A stretch of 40,912 bases of DNA from Salinisphaera sp035690525. GTDB taxonomy: Bacteria; Pseudomonadota; Gammaproteobacteria; Nevskiales; Salinisphaeraceae. Position 1 is the stretch's first letter. Each line of letters begins with the position of its first letter. Positions 1-7,944 of this stretch are shown piece by piece. Below the pieces are notes generated by a model. That model saw only the letters and a program-made list of their open reading frames with translations, did no database searches and was not told the DNA's origin. The translations under genes and the position numbers were made by a program. The DNA is taken from the NCBI RefSeq assembly GCF_035690525.1, contig NZ_DASSKM010000161.1, positions 1 through 40,912 of the forward strand, written 5' to 3'.

Positions 1-1
1 A

Positions 2-784
2 ACCCGGTTCTGGTCGGCCGCCGAACAAGCTTACGTCGAAGCGTATGCACGCGACTGGACCGGTCTCGAGGCTTATCGCGGCGCCAACGCCAATATGCAT
101 GCCACCGAGATGTGCTTGGAACTGGCCGACGTGTTGGACGATAACCGCTGGCGCGAGCGCGCACTGGCGATCGTCGATCGGTTGATCCACCGGGTCGCCG
201 CCGACAACGATTGGCGCGTGATCGAGCATTTCGACTCGAACTGGCGAATCCTGCCCGACTTCAACGCCGACAAACCGGACGACGGCTTCAAGCCGTTCGG
301 CGTCACCCCCGGCCACGGCTGCGAGTGGGCGCGCCTGTTGCTGCATCTCGAAGCGGGCCTCGGCGCCGACGCGCCCGACTGGCTCGCCCACGACGCGGCC
401 AAACTCTTCGATACGGCGCTGGCCGAAGGCTGGGAGGCCGACGGCAACCCGGGGCTGGTCTATACCGTCGATTGGGACGGCCGGCCTTGCTCGCGTCGAC
501 GGCGCCACTGGACCCACGCCGAAGCCGCCGCGGCGGCCGCCGCGCTGGCCGAACGCACCGGCGAGGCGCGCTTCGAGACCTGGTACCAGCGTCTTTGGGA
601 TTTCATTCGCGATGTCTATATCGACGACGATCGCGGCAGTTGGCTACAGGAATTGAACGGCGAACTCGGCCTCGATCCGGCCGAAGGCCATCTCAAGGCC
701 GATCTGTACCATGCTTATCAGGCCACGCTGCTGCCGCGCCTGCCGCTGGCGCCGACGCTGGTTGCGGCGGTGGCCGCGCTGTAA
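2..784 (+). CDS. AGE-family sugar epimerase/isomerase, C-terminal part
   Basis: The reading frame is open from the left window edge, so the N-terminus is missing; 260 residues remain. The segment resembles the N-acylglucosamine 2-epimerase / YihS-type sugar isomerase family, (alpha/alpha)6-barrel cytoplasmic enzymes that interconvert aldoses and ketoses or epimerise at C2. Visible family signatures are YRGANANMHATEM early on, VIEHFDSNW, GHGCEWARLLL and HWTHAEAAA, which carry the histidines and the acidic/aromatic residues usually lining the active site. The family is typically about 400 residues, so roughly the first third lies outside the window. An MFS symporter gene follows on the same strand after 276 bases, so a sugar uptake and isomerisation pair is conceivable, but the substrate cannot be told from sequence. 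Family assignment is firm; the specific activity (mannose, glucosamine or sulfoquinovose type) is open. Confidence 0.85.
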   Translation, partial: TRFWSAAEQAYVEAYARDWTGLEAYRGANANMHATEMCLELADVLDDNRWRERALAIVDRLIHRVAADNDWRVIEHFDSNWRILPDFNADKPDDGFKPFGVTPGHGCEWARLLLHLEAGLGADAPDWLAHDAAKLFDTALAEGWEADGNPGLVYTVDWDGRPCSRRRRHWTHAEAAAAAAALAERTGEARFETWYQRLWDFIRDVYIDDDRGSWLQELNGELGLDPAEGHLKADLYHAYQATLLPRLPLAPTLVAAVAAL

Positions 785-876
785 CGCAAGCCCCGCCCGC
801 AGCGCACCCGCCGGCGCCGGCCTCCGTAAAGCCCAGTATTTCATTCCGGTCGGTTTGATGCGATGAGTAGGCGTAA

Positions 877-893
877 GGCCGGTCGAACCGGCC
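877..893. terminator. Hairpin after the epimerase gene
   Basis: A perfect 7-bp stem GGCCGGT/ACCGGCC with a 3-base loop lies 93 bases after the epimerase stop codon. No T-run follows, so it is at best a weak or Rho-assisted terminator. The rest of the 785-1060 gap shows no open frame worth calling. Confidence 0.3.
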
Positions 894-1060
894 CTCCGGG
901 TGGCGGTGACCGGCACAGCGATCGGGCCGCCCAAGCGCGGCGCGCGTGGCCAAGCGCCATCAAGTAACCCGCCGCGCACGACGATCATCGGACAGGCTTG
1001 CCAGCCGGCGCGCGAGCCGGAATCGCGGGCGCGCGGCCCATACGAAGAGACCGACAGAGC

Positions 1061-2473
1061 ATGAACGCACGGAGCGATAGCGCGCCGCAGGATTCGATCC
1101 ATCCTTCCAGAACCGGCTACGAGTTGGACGAAATCGACGTGGCTGATCCGGCGGAGTTGTCGCGCACGGTCGGCGGCACGGCGATCGGCAATTTCACCGA
1201 GTGGTACGACTTCGGCGTCTACAGCTATGTGGTGCCGGTATTGAGCTCGGTCTTCTTTCCCCATTCGTCACTGGCCCAGATCGCGACCTTCGCCGGTTTG
1301 ACGGTGTCGTTTCTGATCCGGCCGATCGGCGGCATTTTCTGGGGCATTCTCGGCGATCGCGTCGGCCGCAAAGGCATCCTCGCCGCCACTGTGCTGCTGA
1401 TGGCGCTCGGCACGTTCCTGCTCGGCGTGCTGCCGGGCTATGCCGCGATCGGCGTCGCCGCGCCGATCCTGCTGTTCGTAACGCGGGCGATCCAGGGGTT
1501 TTCCACCGGCGGCGAATACGTGGGCGCCATGACTTTTCTCGCCGAACACGCGCCCGATCGCCAGCGCGGCTACATCGGCAGCTATCTGCCGGTGGGCACG
1601 CTGTCGGGTTATATCCTCGGCGCGGTGCTGGTCACCGTGCTGCAAGCCGTGCTGTCGGACACGGCGATGAGCGCCTGGGGCTGGCGGATTCCGTTCCTGC
1701 TGGCGGCCCCGCTGGGCCTTATTGGTTTATTCGTCCGGCTGAAGCTCGAAGAGACGCCGGCCTACGAAAAACAGACCGACGACGAGCGCATGGACCACCG
1801 CAGCCGGTTCGAGCAGCTCAAGGATACCGTCGCCGCCCAATGGCGGCCGCTACTCGTATGCGCCGGCCTGGTGCTGGCGTTCAATGTCACGAACTATATG
1901 CTGACCGGCTACATGCCGACCTATCTGTCGTCGGTGCTGGGCGTGGCCGAGACGCCGGCGCTGACGGTGGTCATCCTCGTGATGCTGATCATCGCGCTGA
2001 TCGTGGTGTTTCTCGGCCGTCTGAGTGACCGCATAGGACGCAAGCCGGTCATGTACGCGGGCTGCGCGCTGCTGATCGTGATCTCGATACCGGCGTTCTG
2101 GCTGGTGACCCAGGGCGGCTACGTCGCGATCTTCTTCGGCACTCTGCCGATCGGCCTAATGCTGGTCTGCTTCATGAGCACCGAGCCGTCCACGCTGCCC
2201 ACGCTGTTTCCCACGAGCGTGCGCTACGGTGCCACCTCGATCGGGTTCAACCTCTCGGTATCGGCCTTCGGCGGCACCACGCCGCTGATCGCCGCGGCCC
2301 TGATCCACGGCACCGGCAACCACTTCATGCCGGCGTACATGCTCGTCGTCGCCGGCGTAATCGGCGTGGTGTCGGTCTACTTCACGCCCGAACCCGCGGG
2401 CAAGGCGCTCAAGGGCGCGGCCCCCACGGCGGCCAGCGAAGAAGAAGCGCAGGAGATCGCCCGCGATGCATGA
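1061..2473 (+). CDS. MHS-family MFS transporter (ProP-like proton symporter)
   Basis: This 470-residue inner-membrane protein belongs to the metabolite:H+ symporter branch of the major facilitator superfamily, whose members take up compatible solutes or organic acids with protons. Seen in sequence: GNFTEWYDFGVYSY opening TM1, the loop motif GDRVGRKG between TM2 and TM3, RAIQGFSTGGEYVGA in TM4, and the repeated loop motif GRLSDRIGRKP in the second half. About twelve hydrophobic segments are present. The ATG at 1061 is preferred to an in-frame TTG at 998 because the latter adds an Arg/Ala-rich stretch unlike the family. A ProP-type C-terminal coiled coil is missing, which argues against calling it proP. 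It follows an AGE-family isomerase gene on the same strand. Substrate is unknown; a betaine/proline or carboxylate role is possible. Confidence 0.88.
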   Translation: MNARSDSAPQDSIHPSRTGYELDEIDVADPAELSRTVGGTAIGNFTEWYDFGVYSYVVPVLSSVFFPHSSLAQIATFAGLTVSFLIRPIGGIFWGILGDRVGRKGILAATVLLMALGTFLLGVLPGYAAIGVAAPILLFVTRAIQGFSTGGEYVGAMTFLAEHAPDRQRGYIGSYLPVGTLSGYILGAVLVTVLQAVLSDTAMSAWGWRIPFLLAAPLGLIGLFVRLKLEETPAYEKQTDDERMDHRSRFEQLKDTVAAQWRPLLVCAGLVLAFNVTNYMLTGYMPTYLSSVLGVAETPALTVVILVMLIIALIVVFLGRLSDRIGRKPVMYAGCALLIVISIPAFWLVTQGGYVAIFFGTLPIGLMLVCFMSTEPSTLPTLFPTSVRYGATSIGFNLSVSAFGGTTPLIAAALIHGTGNHFMPAYMLVVAGVIGVVSVYFTPEPAGKALKGAAPTAASEEEAQEIARDA

Positions 2474-2491
2474 GCGCGTAAAAACCCACAC

Positions 2492-2526
2492 CGATCGCCG
2501 ATTGCCGATTGCCGATTGCCGAAAGC
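2492..2526. repeat. Tandem heptamer CGATTGC, five units
   Basis: Five consecutive 7-base units begin just after the MFS stop codon: CGATCGC, then three exact CGATTGC, then CGAAAGC. A 7-base period is not codon-aligned, so the tract is probably non-coding and prone to slippage. Confidence 0.7.
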
Positions 2527-2708
2527 CGCGACCGCCGGCCGGCCCGGGCCAACCGGTATTTCAGCGGCGGCCATCCGCGGCCGATACGCTACTTCGAGGC
2601 CGCGCATGCAACGGGCGAGCCTGCGCGCTGCGTATCCATATCATGGCGCACACCGCCTTCGAGGACGTGCCGCGCCCGCAATTCAAGCCAACGGTTATTG
2701 CCATTGCC

Positions 2709-3056
2709 ATGCACCCGCAAGACCCCAACGACGGCCGCCGTAATCCCGGCGGCCGACGCCTGCCCCGCTGGGCCGGTTATCTGCTGATCGCCGCCGATGT
2801 CGTTTGCCAGCCGCTGTTTCTGGCCTGCTGGCTGGCGACGCTGGTCGCGCTATGGATGACGCTGCCCGCAGATTCGCTCCGAATCCAAATCGCGGTGCTG
2901 GCGATCGCCGCCGTGGCCACACCGGCCGCGGCAACGCGCGCGGCGGCCATCCAGGCAGCCCAGCGCGGCGCGCTCGGCGCCTACGTTGCCCGCCTTGCCG
3001 CCACCACCTCGTTCGGACGCTGCCTCACCGATTTCCTTAACGGCCGCTCGGATTAG
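2709..3056 (+). CDS. Small hypothetical membrane protein
   Basis: An open frame of 115 codons encodes a basic N-terminus (PNDGRRNPGGRRLPR), then two hydrophobic segments (about residues 20-50 and 60-80) and an Ala-rich C-terminal tail. I do not recognise the family. The frame extends further upstream, with an alternative ATG at 2643, and neither start has a convincing ribosome-binding site. Codon use resembles the surrounding genes, which supports coding. It lies between the MFS carrier and the HglS-type dioxygenase on the same strand; the sequence GGAGG at its stop may serve the next gene's region. Function is unknown and the call is tentative. Confidence 0.4.
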   Translation: MHPQDPNDGRRNPGGRRLPRWAGYLLIAADVVCQPLFLACWLATLVALWMTLPADSLRIQIAVLAIAAVATPAAATRAAAIQAAQRGALGAYVARLAATTSFGRCLTDFLNGRSD

Positions 3057-3117
3057 CGGAGGCATCGCGGCGATGTCAGACTGGACGCATTGCAAGACGC
3101 CGATTCCGGAGTGCGCC

Positions 3118-4506
3118 ATGCCCACCGACTCATTCGTTTGTCCCGCCTCGATTCGCGACCGCTTCGCTACGGCAATGTCGCGGATGTATAAGCGTGAAGT
3201 GCCGCAGTACGGTGCGCTGCTGGAACTGGTCGCCGATATCAACGCGCGCACGCTCGAGGACAATCCGGCGCTCGCGAAGCGGATGGCCGCGGCCAATGAG
3301 CTGGACCGGCTGGCGGTCGAGCGCCACGGCGCGATCCGGCTCGGTACGCCGGACGAACTCGGCATGCTGGCGCGCCTGTTCGCCGTCATAGGCATGGCCC
3401 CGGTCGGCTACTACGATCTGGCCGCCGCCGGGGTGCCGGTGCATTCCACCGCGTTCCGGCCGGTGGACAGCGATGCGCTCGCGAGCAATCCGTTCCGACT
3501 GTTCACCTCCCTGCTACGGCTCGACCTGATCGAGAACGACGGCCTGCGCCGGCGCGCCGCCGATATTCTGGCCGGCCGCGATATCTTCACGCCGCGCGTG
3601 CGCGAACTCGTCGCACGCCACGAGTCCGAAGGCGGACTGACCGACGCCGAAGCCGAAGAATTCGTCGCCGAAGCGATCGAGACCTTCCGCTGGCACGAAA
3701 ACGCCACGGTCGACTACGCCACCTACGAAGCGCTGGCCGCCGAGCACAAGCTGATCGCCGACGTGGTCTGCTTTCGCGGCCCGCACATCAACCACCTGAC
3801 GCCGCGCACCCTGGATATCGATGCCGCCCAGGCCGCGATGCCGGCGTACGGCATGACGCCGAAGGCGACCATCGAGGGGCCGCCGCGGCGGGACGTGCCG
3901 ATCCTGCTGCGCCAGACCAGCTTCAAGGCGCTGGAGGAGTCGATCCGTTTCGCCGGCGACGCCGAAGGCCGGCATACCGCGCGCTTCGGTGAGATCGAGC
4001 AGCGCGGCGTGGCGCTCACGCCGGATGGGCGCGCGCTCTATGATCGGCTGCTGGCCGCCGCCAAAACCTACAAGACCGACTCGAACGACGACTATCAGGC
4101 CGCGCTGGCCGGCATCTTCGAGGAATTCCCGGATGACCTCGATACGCTACGCCGGCGCGAACTGGCCTATTTCCGCTATGAAGCCGCCAGCGCCTCGACA
4201 ATCGACCCTAACGCGCCGACCGATGCGGACAGCGCGATCGAAGCGCTCATCGCGGCCGGCCATATCGTGGCGCATCCGATCGTCTACGAGGATTTTTTGC
4301 CGGTCAGCGCCGCCGGCATCTTTCAATCGAATCTCGGCTCCGACGAGGCCGGCGAAGGGGCGGCAGCCGCCAGCCAAAGTCAACTCGAAGCGGCGCTCGG
4401 CCGGCCCGTGATCGATCCGTTCGCGCTGTACGCCGAGATCGAAGCCGAATCGAAGCGCGCCGCGCTGGCCGCGCTGACACGGCGGTCGCGGCACGAATCG
4501 GCATGA
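3118..4506 (+). CDS. hglS: 2-oxoadipate dioxygenase/decarboxylase, HglS (DUF1338) family
   Basis: Fe(II)-dependent enzyme of the VOC-related DUF1338 family that converts 2-oxoadipate to D-2-hydroxyglutarate and CO2, a late step of D-lysine (pipecolate/2-aminoadipate) breakdown. With the ATG at 3118 the protein has 462 residues. The metal ligands I recall for Pseudomonas putida HglS then fall at identical numbers: His70 (in ERHGAIRLG, with the substrate-selecting Arg74), His226 (in GPHINHLTPR) and Glu294 (in FGEIEQRG). This agreement, plus a GGAG six bases before the ATG, decides the start over an in-frame ATG at 3073. It is the last gene of a plus-strand run and is followed by a low-GC repeat-bearing gap. 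The importer and astE homologue 1-6 kb away also concern basic amino acids, though on the other strand. Family certain, substrate very likely. Confidence 0.92.
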   Translation: MPTDSFVCPASIRDRFATAMSRMYKREVPQYGALLELVADINARTLEDNPALAKRMAAANELDRLAVERHGAIRLGTPDELGMLARLFAVIGMAPVGYYDLAAAGVPVHSTAFRPVDSDALASNPFRLFTSLLRLDLIENDGLRRRAADILAGRDIFTPRVRELVARHESEGGLTDAEAEEFVAEAIETFRWHENATVDYATYEALAAEHKLIADVVCFRGPHINHLTPRTLDIDAAQAAMPAYGMTPKATIEGPPRRDVPILLRQTSFKALEESIRFAGDAEGRHTARFGEIEQRGVALTPDGRALYDRLLAAAKTYKTDSNDDYQAALAGIFEEFPDDLDTLRRRELAYFRYEAASASTIDPNAPTDADSAIEALIAAGHIVAHPIVYEDFLPVSAAGIFQSNLGSDEAGEGAAAASQSQLEAALGRPVIDPFALYAEIEAESKRAALAALTRRSRHESA

Positions 4507-4530
4507 ACCGCGCAGAATGGAAGAAAGAGC

Positions 4531-4560
4531 GTCCGCGAATGCACGCAAATCGACGCGAAT
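4531..4560. repeat. Relic of the MITE inner motif
   Basis: The stretch beginning GTCCGCGAATGCACGCAAAT matches, with a few changes, the inner arm (GTCCGCAAATAAACGCAAAT) of the MITE-like elements at 15370 and 17284. No TACCAACC terminus is visible nearby, so this is a remnant or an independent occurrence of the same motif. It lies between hglS and the NERD gene. Confidence 0.5.
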
Positions 4561-4597
4561 CAAATGTTTTTCGACCACGCGATATGAAACCGTGCGG
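4558..4597 (+). repeat. Repeat family 2, copy 1 (about 40 bp)
   Basis: Begins AATCAAATGTTTTTCGACC and ends ATGAAACCGTGCGG. It matches the inverted copy at 29118-29157 at 34 of 40 positions by eye, and its two ends match the shorter copy at 21123. Similarity to the latter continues through the following bases to AGAGCTA near 4617. Confidence 0.7.
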
Positions 4598-4704
4598 TTG
4601 ACCAAAGAGGAGAGCTAACGCTTGAACTCAGGTGCATTTGAGGGGATGGCCGTTTTGCGACAGCAAAAATGGGCGGCGGATCGAACGTCACTTGCAGCGA
4701 TTTG

Positions 4705-5478
4705 CTAGGTGAGGTTTTGCACGACCCTACATTTAGGATAAGTCGAGCATCCCCAGAACTGATTGCCCGCATTCGCGCCCCGCTTTGCAGTGCGCAAGAC
4801 CATGCTGCTACCGCATTTAGGGCATTTCCGCTCCGCAAACGGATTGGATCGTGTTTTGAGTTGCTGGACGTGTAGGCGATGTGTTTGCCGAGATGGCTCC
4901 AGCCGGCCAGTCTGAATCTGAGACACAGCGCCCTGAACCTCGGATTCGCTCAACACCGGCTGACGAAACGACTTGACGTAGGTGATATAGCCGCCGCCCC
5001 GTGTGACATTAGCTGGCATGGGCGATTTGAACGTGCTTTCACCCGCAAAAACGACCACAGAGTGGATGACCTCCGGCGGGACATCAAGCGCTGCTTCCAA
5101 CGCCTTTACGTGTTTGTAGTTTTGGCGAAGCGGATTTTGAAATTTGAATGATTTCTTGAAAATCTTTTGCGTCCAATGAGCCTGGTTCTCGCCACCGAAA
5201 ATCCAACCCTTCATGTTCTTCGTTTCCACCACGAAGATGCCAAACCGGGATACGAACACGTGGTCGATTTGCGTGGTTCCGTCAGGCGTCGACAATGTAA
5301 CATTGTGGATTCGGTGGTAAGTGTCGGCCGGAAGCCTCAACTTCGCCGCGAATTTAACCAAGGCTTCGCCAAGTGCTCCCTTGAACCACCGAGATTGGAA
5401 GAAGCCTATTACCAAGGCGACCGGCACCAACCACCACAGCCCCCTCAGGACTTCATTGACTATTGGGGAATAGTCCAT
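4705..5478 (-). CDS. NERD-domain protein with C4 zinc finger
   Basis: The 257-residue protein has one N-terminal membrane segment (about residues 13-28), a nuclease-related (NERD) domain (about 30-150) and a C-terminal topoisomerase-type zinc finger with Cys219, Cys222, Cys244 and Cys250. The NERD core shows GALGE (34-38), Asp72 in TQIDHVFV, and Glu85/Lys87 in VVETKN, the usual D...ExK nuclease-like triad. The architecture suggests a membrane-tethered nucleic-acid-binding protein, possibly a nuclease acting in DNA processing or defence; no member of this arrangement has a role I can name. Base composition is visibly lower in GC than its neighbours, and repeat relics lie just downstream (4531-4597), consistent with acquisition by transfer. 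It stands alone, convergent with hglS. Confidence 0.85.
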   Translation of the reverse strand: MDYSPIVNEVLRGLWWLVPVALVIGFFQSRWFKGALGEALVKFAAKLRLPADTYHRIHNVTLSTPDGTTQIDHVFVSRFGIFVVETKNMKGWIFGGENQAHWTQKIFKKSFKFQNPLRQNYKHVKALEAALDVPPEVIHSVVVFAGESTFKSPMPANVTRGGGYITYVKSFRQPVLSESEVQGAVSQIQTGRLEPSRQTHRLHVQQLKTRSNPFAERKCPKCGSSMVLRTAKRGANAGNQFWGCSTYPKCRVVQNLT

Positions 5479-5524
5479 TGCTTCTTGTGCCAGGCATTGG
5501 TGAATAAAACCTCACGCCATAAAC

Positions 5525-5556
5525 ATCGAGGCGCTTCCCGCAAGAAGCGCCTCGAT
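5525..5556 (-). terminator. Strong hairpin terminator of the amino-acid importer operon
   Basis: A perfect 13-bp stem ATCGAGGCGCTTC/GAAGCGCCTCGAT with a 6-base loop lies 21 bases beyond the stop codon of the binding-protein gene. On the minus strand it is followed by GTTTATGG and later GGTTTTATT, a weak T-rich tail. Confidence 0.75.
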
Positions 5557-5576
5557 AATAAGCCGGGCTGTCGAAT

Positions 5577-6377
5577 CTATGATCCGTTGCCGGCCGGCGG
5601 CGCCTTGTGGAAGTATTTCTTGTAGATCTTGGCGTAGGTGCCGTTGTCCTTGAGGGCCGCCAGGGCCTTGTTGAACTTGTCGGCCAAGTCCTGCTCGTTC
5701 TTTCGGAAGGCGATGCCGAAACCGCTGCCGAAGTATTTCTTCGGCTGGGTCATGCTCGGGCCGACCTGGTGATATTTGCCCGGATGCGCGTCGATCAGGG
5801 CGCTCTGGCCGGTGATCTGGTCGAAGAAGGCCAAATCCAGCCGCCCGGCGGCCATGTCCACCGCCACGTCGTCGGCGTTCTGGTAGCGCGTAATGTCCGC
5901 GATGTCGCCGTACTTGTCGGTGACGTAATTGTCCTGGACCGTGCCGCGCTGTACGCCGATCTTTTTGCCTTTGAGAACCTCATCGCTGATATGGTCGATC
6001 GGGCTGCCCGACGGCACGAAGAAAGCCGACGGCACGACGATATAAGGGTTCGAGAACAGCACGTGTTTCTTGCGCTGCTCGTTGATCGTCATCGAGGACA
6101 TGATGGCGTCGTACCTGCGCGCCATCAGGCCCGGGATAATCCCGTTCCAGCCCTGCCGGACCCAGCTGCAGTCCAGGCCGGCCTGTTTGCACAGCGCATT
6201 GCCCAGATCGATGTCGAAGCCGGTAAGCGTGCCGTCCGGCTTGGCGTATTCCATCGGCTTGTAGGGCACGTTGGTGGCGATGCGCACGTTGTCGTCCGCG
6301 GCACTCGCGGTCGTCGCCACGCCGGCACTCAGGGCTACGCTCGCGACCAGCGCGGATACGGTCAGCAGTTTTTTCAT
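5577..6377 (-). CDS. Periplasmic basic amino-acid binding protein (HisJ/AotJ type)
   Basis: Substrate-binding component of a polar amino-acid ABC importer, 266 residues. A classic Sec signal peptide occupies residues 1-27 (MKKLLTVSALVAS..., cleavage after ASA). The mature part is a type II two-lobe binding protein: VPYKPMEYAKPDG, TGFDIDLGNALC, WNGIIPGLMARRYDAIMSSM and the hinge region KIGVQRGTVQDNY match lysine/arginine/ornithine- and histidine-binding proteins. The ATG at 6377 follows the ribosome-binding sequence GAGGA. It is the last gene of the unit permease-permease-ATPase-SBP as read backwards, and a 13-bp hairpin terminator follows. astE upstream points to arginine, ornithine or lysine as ligand, but this is inference from context. 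Confidence 0.92.
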   Translation of the reverse strand: MKKLLTVSALVASVALSAGVATTASAADDNVRIATNVPYKPMEYAKPDGTLTGFDIDLGNALCKQAGLDCSWVRQGWNGIIPGLMARRYDAIMSSMTINEQRKKHVLFSNPYIVVPSAFFVPSGSPIDHISDEVLKGKKIGVQRGTVQDNYVTDKYGDIADITRYQNADDVAVDMAAGRLDLAFFDQITGQSALIDAHPGKYHQVGPSMTQPKKYFGSGFGIAFRKNEQDLADKFNKALAALKDNGTYAKIYKKYFHKAPPAGNGS

Positions 6378-6506
6378 GATCGATTCGGTCCTCGTGAATG
6401 GGTTCGGCCGGCATGCGATGCCCGCATCCGGCCCGACGCATGGATTGAACCACGGATATCGCGTGGTGAACATGCACAAAACGTGCAATACCCGCCGCGC
6501 CGTGGG

Positions 6507-7229
6507 TCAGGCGGGCTGGAGATGTCGCAGCAGACGCTTCTCCGCCAGCCGAAAACCGCCCTGAATCACGAAGCTGAGCACCATATAGACGCAGGCAACG
6601 AAGATAAACGCCGGAAACGGCGAGTAGAAGCGCGCATAGACATAATAGGCCGCGCCGGTCAGGTCGGTGATCGTAACCGTGGAGGCGATCGCGCTCGCGT
6701 GCAGCATGAAGATCACCTCGTTGCCGTAGGCCGGCAGGGCACGACGCAAGGCCGACGGCAGCACGACGCGCCGGTAGGCCGTGAACGACGACATGCCGTA
6801 GGCGCGCGCGGCCTCCAGCTCGCCGCGCGGGGTGGCCCGGATCGCGCCGTAGAAGATTTCGGTGGTATAGGCGCCGGTGTTGAGCGCGAACGACAGCAGC
6901 GCCGGATACAACGGGTTATTGATGAAGAACGCGAACCAGCTTTCCTGGACGCCCGGCACGAAGGCGAAGCCGTAGTAGGCGATATAGAGCTGAATCAGCA
7001 GCGGCGTACCGCGAAAGACATAGGTATAGATCCAGATCGGCGTGGATATCCACCACGTCGCCATGCGCCCGATCGACAGCGGTACCGCCAGCACGATGCC
7101 GATCGCCAGCGAGATGAAGACCAACTGTACGGTATTGACCAGGCCGTCCCAGTACACCGCGAGCGTCGCCGGCGTGAAGATGTCGTTATTCGACAGAAAC
7201 GGCGCGACATGAGCCAACCATTGCTCCAT
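6507..7229 (-). CDS. Amino-acid ABC transporter permease (HisM/AotM type)
   Basis: Inner-membrane permease of 240 residues with five or six hydrophobic segments. Family signatures are YVFRGTPLLIQLYIAYYG near residues 70-90, TGAYTTEIFYGAIRATPRGELEAARAYGMSS (the EAA loop that contacts the ATPase, near 120-150) and ALPAYGNEVIFMLHASAIAS. Its start overlaps the stop of the partner permease by one base (TAATG), indicating translational coupling. HisM-type permeases pair with a HisQ-type subunit to make the heterodimeric channel for the periplasmic binding protein encoded 130 bases downstream. Confidence 0.92.
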   Translation of the reverse strand: MEQWLAHVAPFLSNNDIFTPATLAVYWDGLVNTVQLVFISLAIGIVLAVPLSIGRMATWWISTPIWIYTYVFRGTPLLIQLYIAYYGFAFVPGVQESWFAFFINNPLYPALLSFALNTGAYTTEIFYGAIRATPRGELEAARAYGMSSFTAYRRVVLPSALRRALPAYGNEVIFMLHASAIASTVTITDLTGAAYYVYARFYSPFPAFIFVACVYMVLSFVIQGGFRLAEKRLLRHLQPA

Positions 7230-7933
7230 TACGCCGCCCCTTCGAAACCGGTATCGTAGCGGCGCCGCAGCCAGCCGACCGCGAGCTCCGACACGCCGGT
7301 GATCGCGAGATAGCCGAGCCCGACCGGCACCATGAACAAAAACGGCTCATGGGTGGCCTTGGTCGCCTGATCCGCGATGCGCACCATGTCGGACAGGCCG
7401 ATGATCGAGACCAGCGCCGTGGACTTGAGCAGCACCATCCAGTTATTGTTAATGCCCGGTAGGGCGTGGCGCATCATCAGCGGGAAGCGCACGCGGCGAA
7501 ACGCCAGCCAGCCGCTCATGCCGTAGGCGCGCGCCGCTTCCATCTGGCCGGCGTCCACGGCGAGAAACGCGCCGCGAAACGTCTCCGACATGTAGGCGCC
7601 GTAGATCACGCCCAATGTGATCACGCCGGCGGCAAAGGCATTCACGTAAATGAAGATCTCGGTGCCGGCCCAGGCGTTGATCTGGTCCACCACCATGTTC
7701 ACGCCGATCTGGCCGCCGTAGAACAACAGCATCATCATCACCAGATCGGGCACGCCGCGGATAACCGTCGTATAAACGAGCGCCAGTCCGCGCAGCGCAT
7801 ACGAGCGCGACAGCTTGATGCTCGCCACGACCAGTCCGAGCACCAGCGCCAGCACCAACGAGAGCGCCGCCAGCTCCGCGGTGAGCAGCGCCCCGTCGAG
7901 CAACCGCCAGCCGTATCCCTGAAAATCGATCAT
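7229..7933 (-). CDS. Amino-acid ABC transporter permease (HisQ/AotQ type)
   Basis: Inner-membrane permease of 234 residues, the second half of the channel with the neighbouring HisM-type subunit. Visible are YTTVIRGVPDLVMMMLLFYGG, YMSETFRGAFLAVDAGQMEAARAYGMSG (the EAA coupling loop) and LPGINNNWMVLLKSTALVSIIGL, all typical of HisQ-like proteins. It starts 11 bases after the ATPase stop codon and ends in a one-base overlap with the next permease, so the three genes are clearly cotranscribed. The ligand is set by the binding protein rather than by this subunit. Confidence 0.92.
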   Translation of the reverse strand: MIDFQGYGWRLLDGALLTAELAALSLVLALVLGLVVASIKLSRSYALRGLALVYTTVIRGVPDLVMMMLLFYGGQIGVNMVVDQINAWAGTEIFIYVNAFAAGVITLGVIYGAYMSETFRGAFLAVDAGQMEAARAYGMSGWLAFRRVRFPLMMRHALPGINNNWMVLLKSTALVSIIGLSDMVRIADQATKATHEPFLFMVPVGLGYLAITGVSELAVGWLRRRYDTGFEGAA

Positions 7934-7944
7934 TCGGATAGCGT

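Noticed and set aside
5607..7259. 550-codon open frame on the plus strand opposite the amino-acid importer genes
   Set aside because: Third-position GC bias of the real minus-strand genes keeps antisense frames open. The translation is Arg/His/Asp-rich with no family motif.
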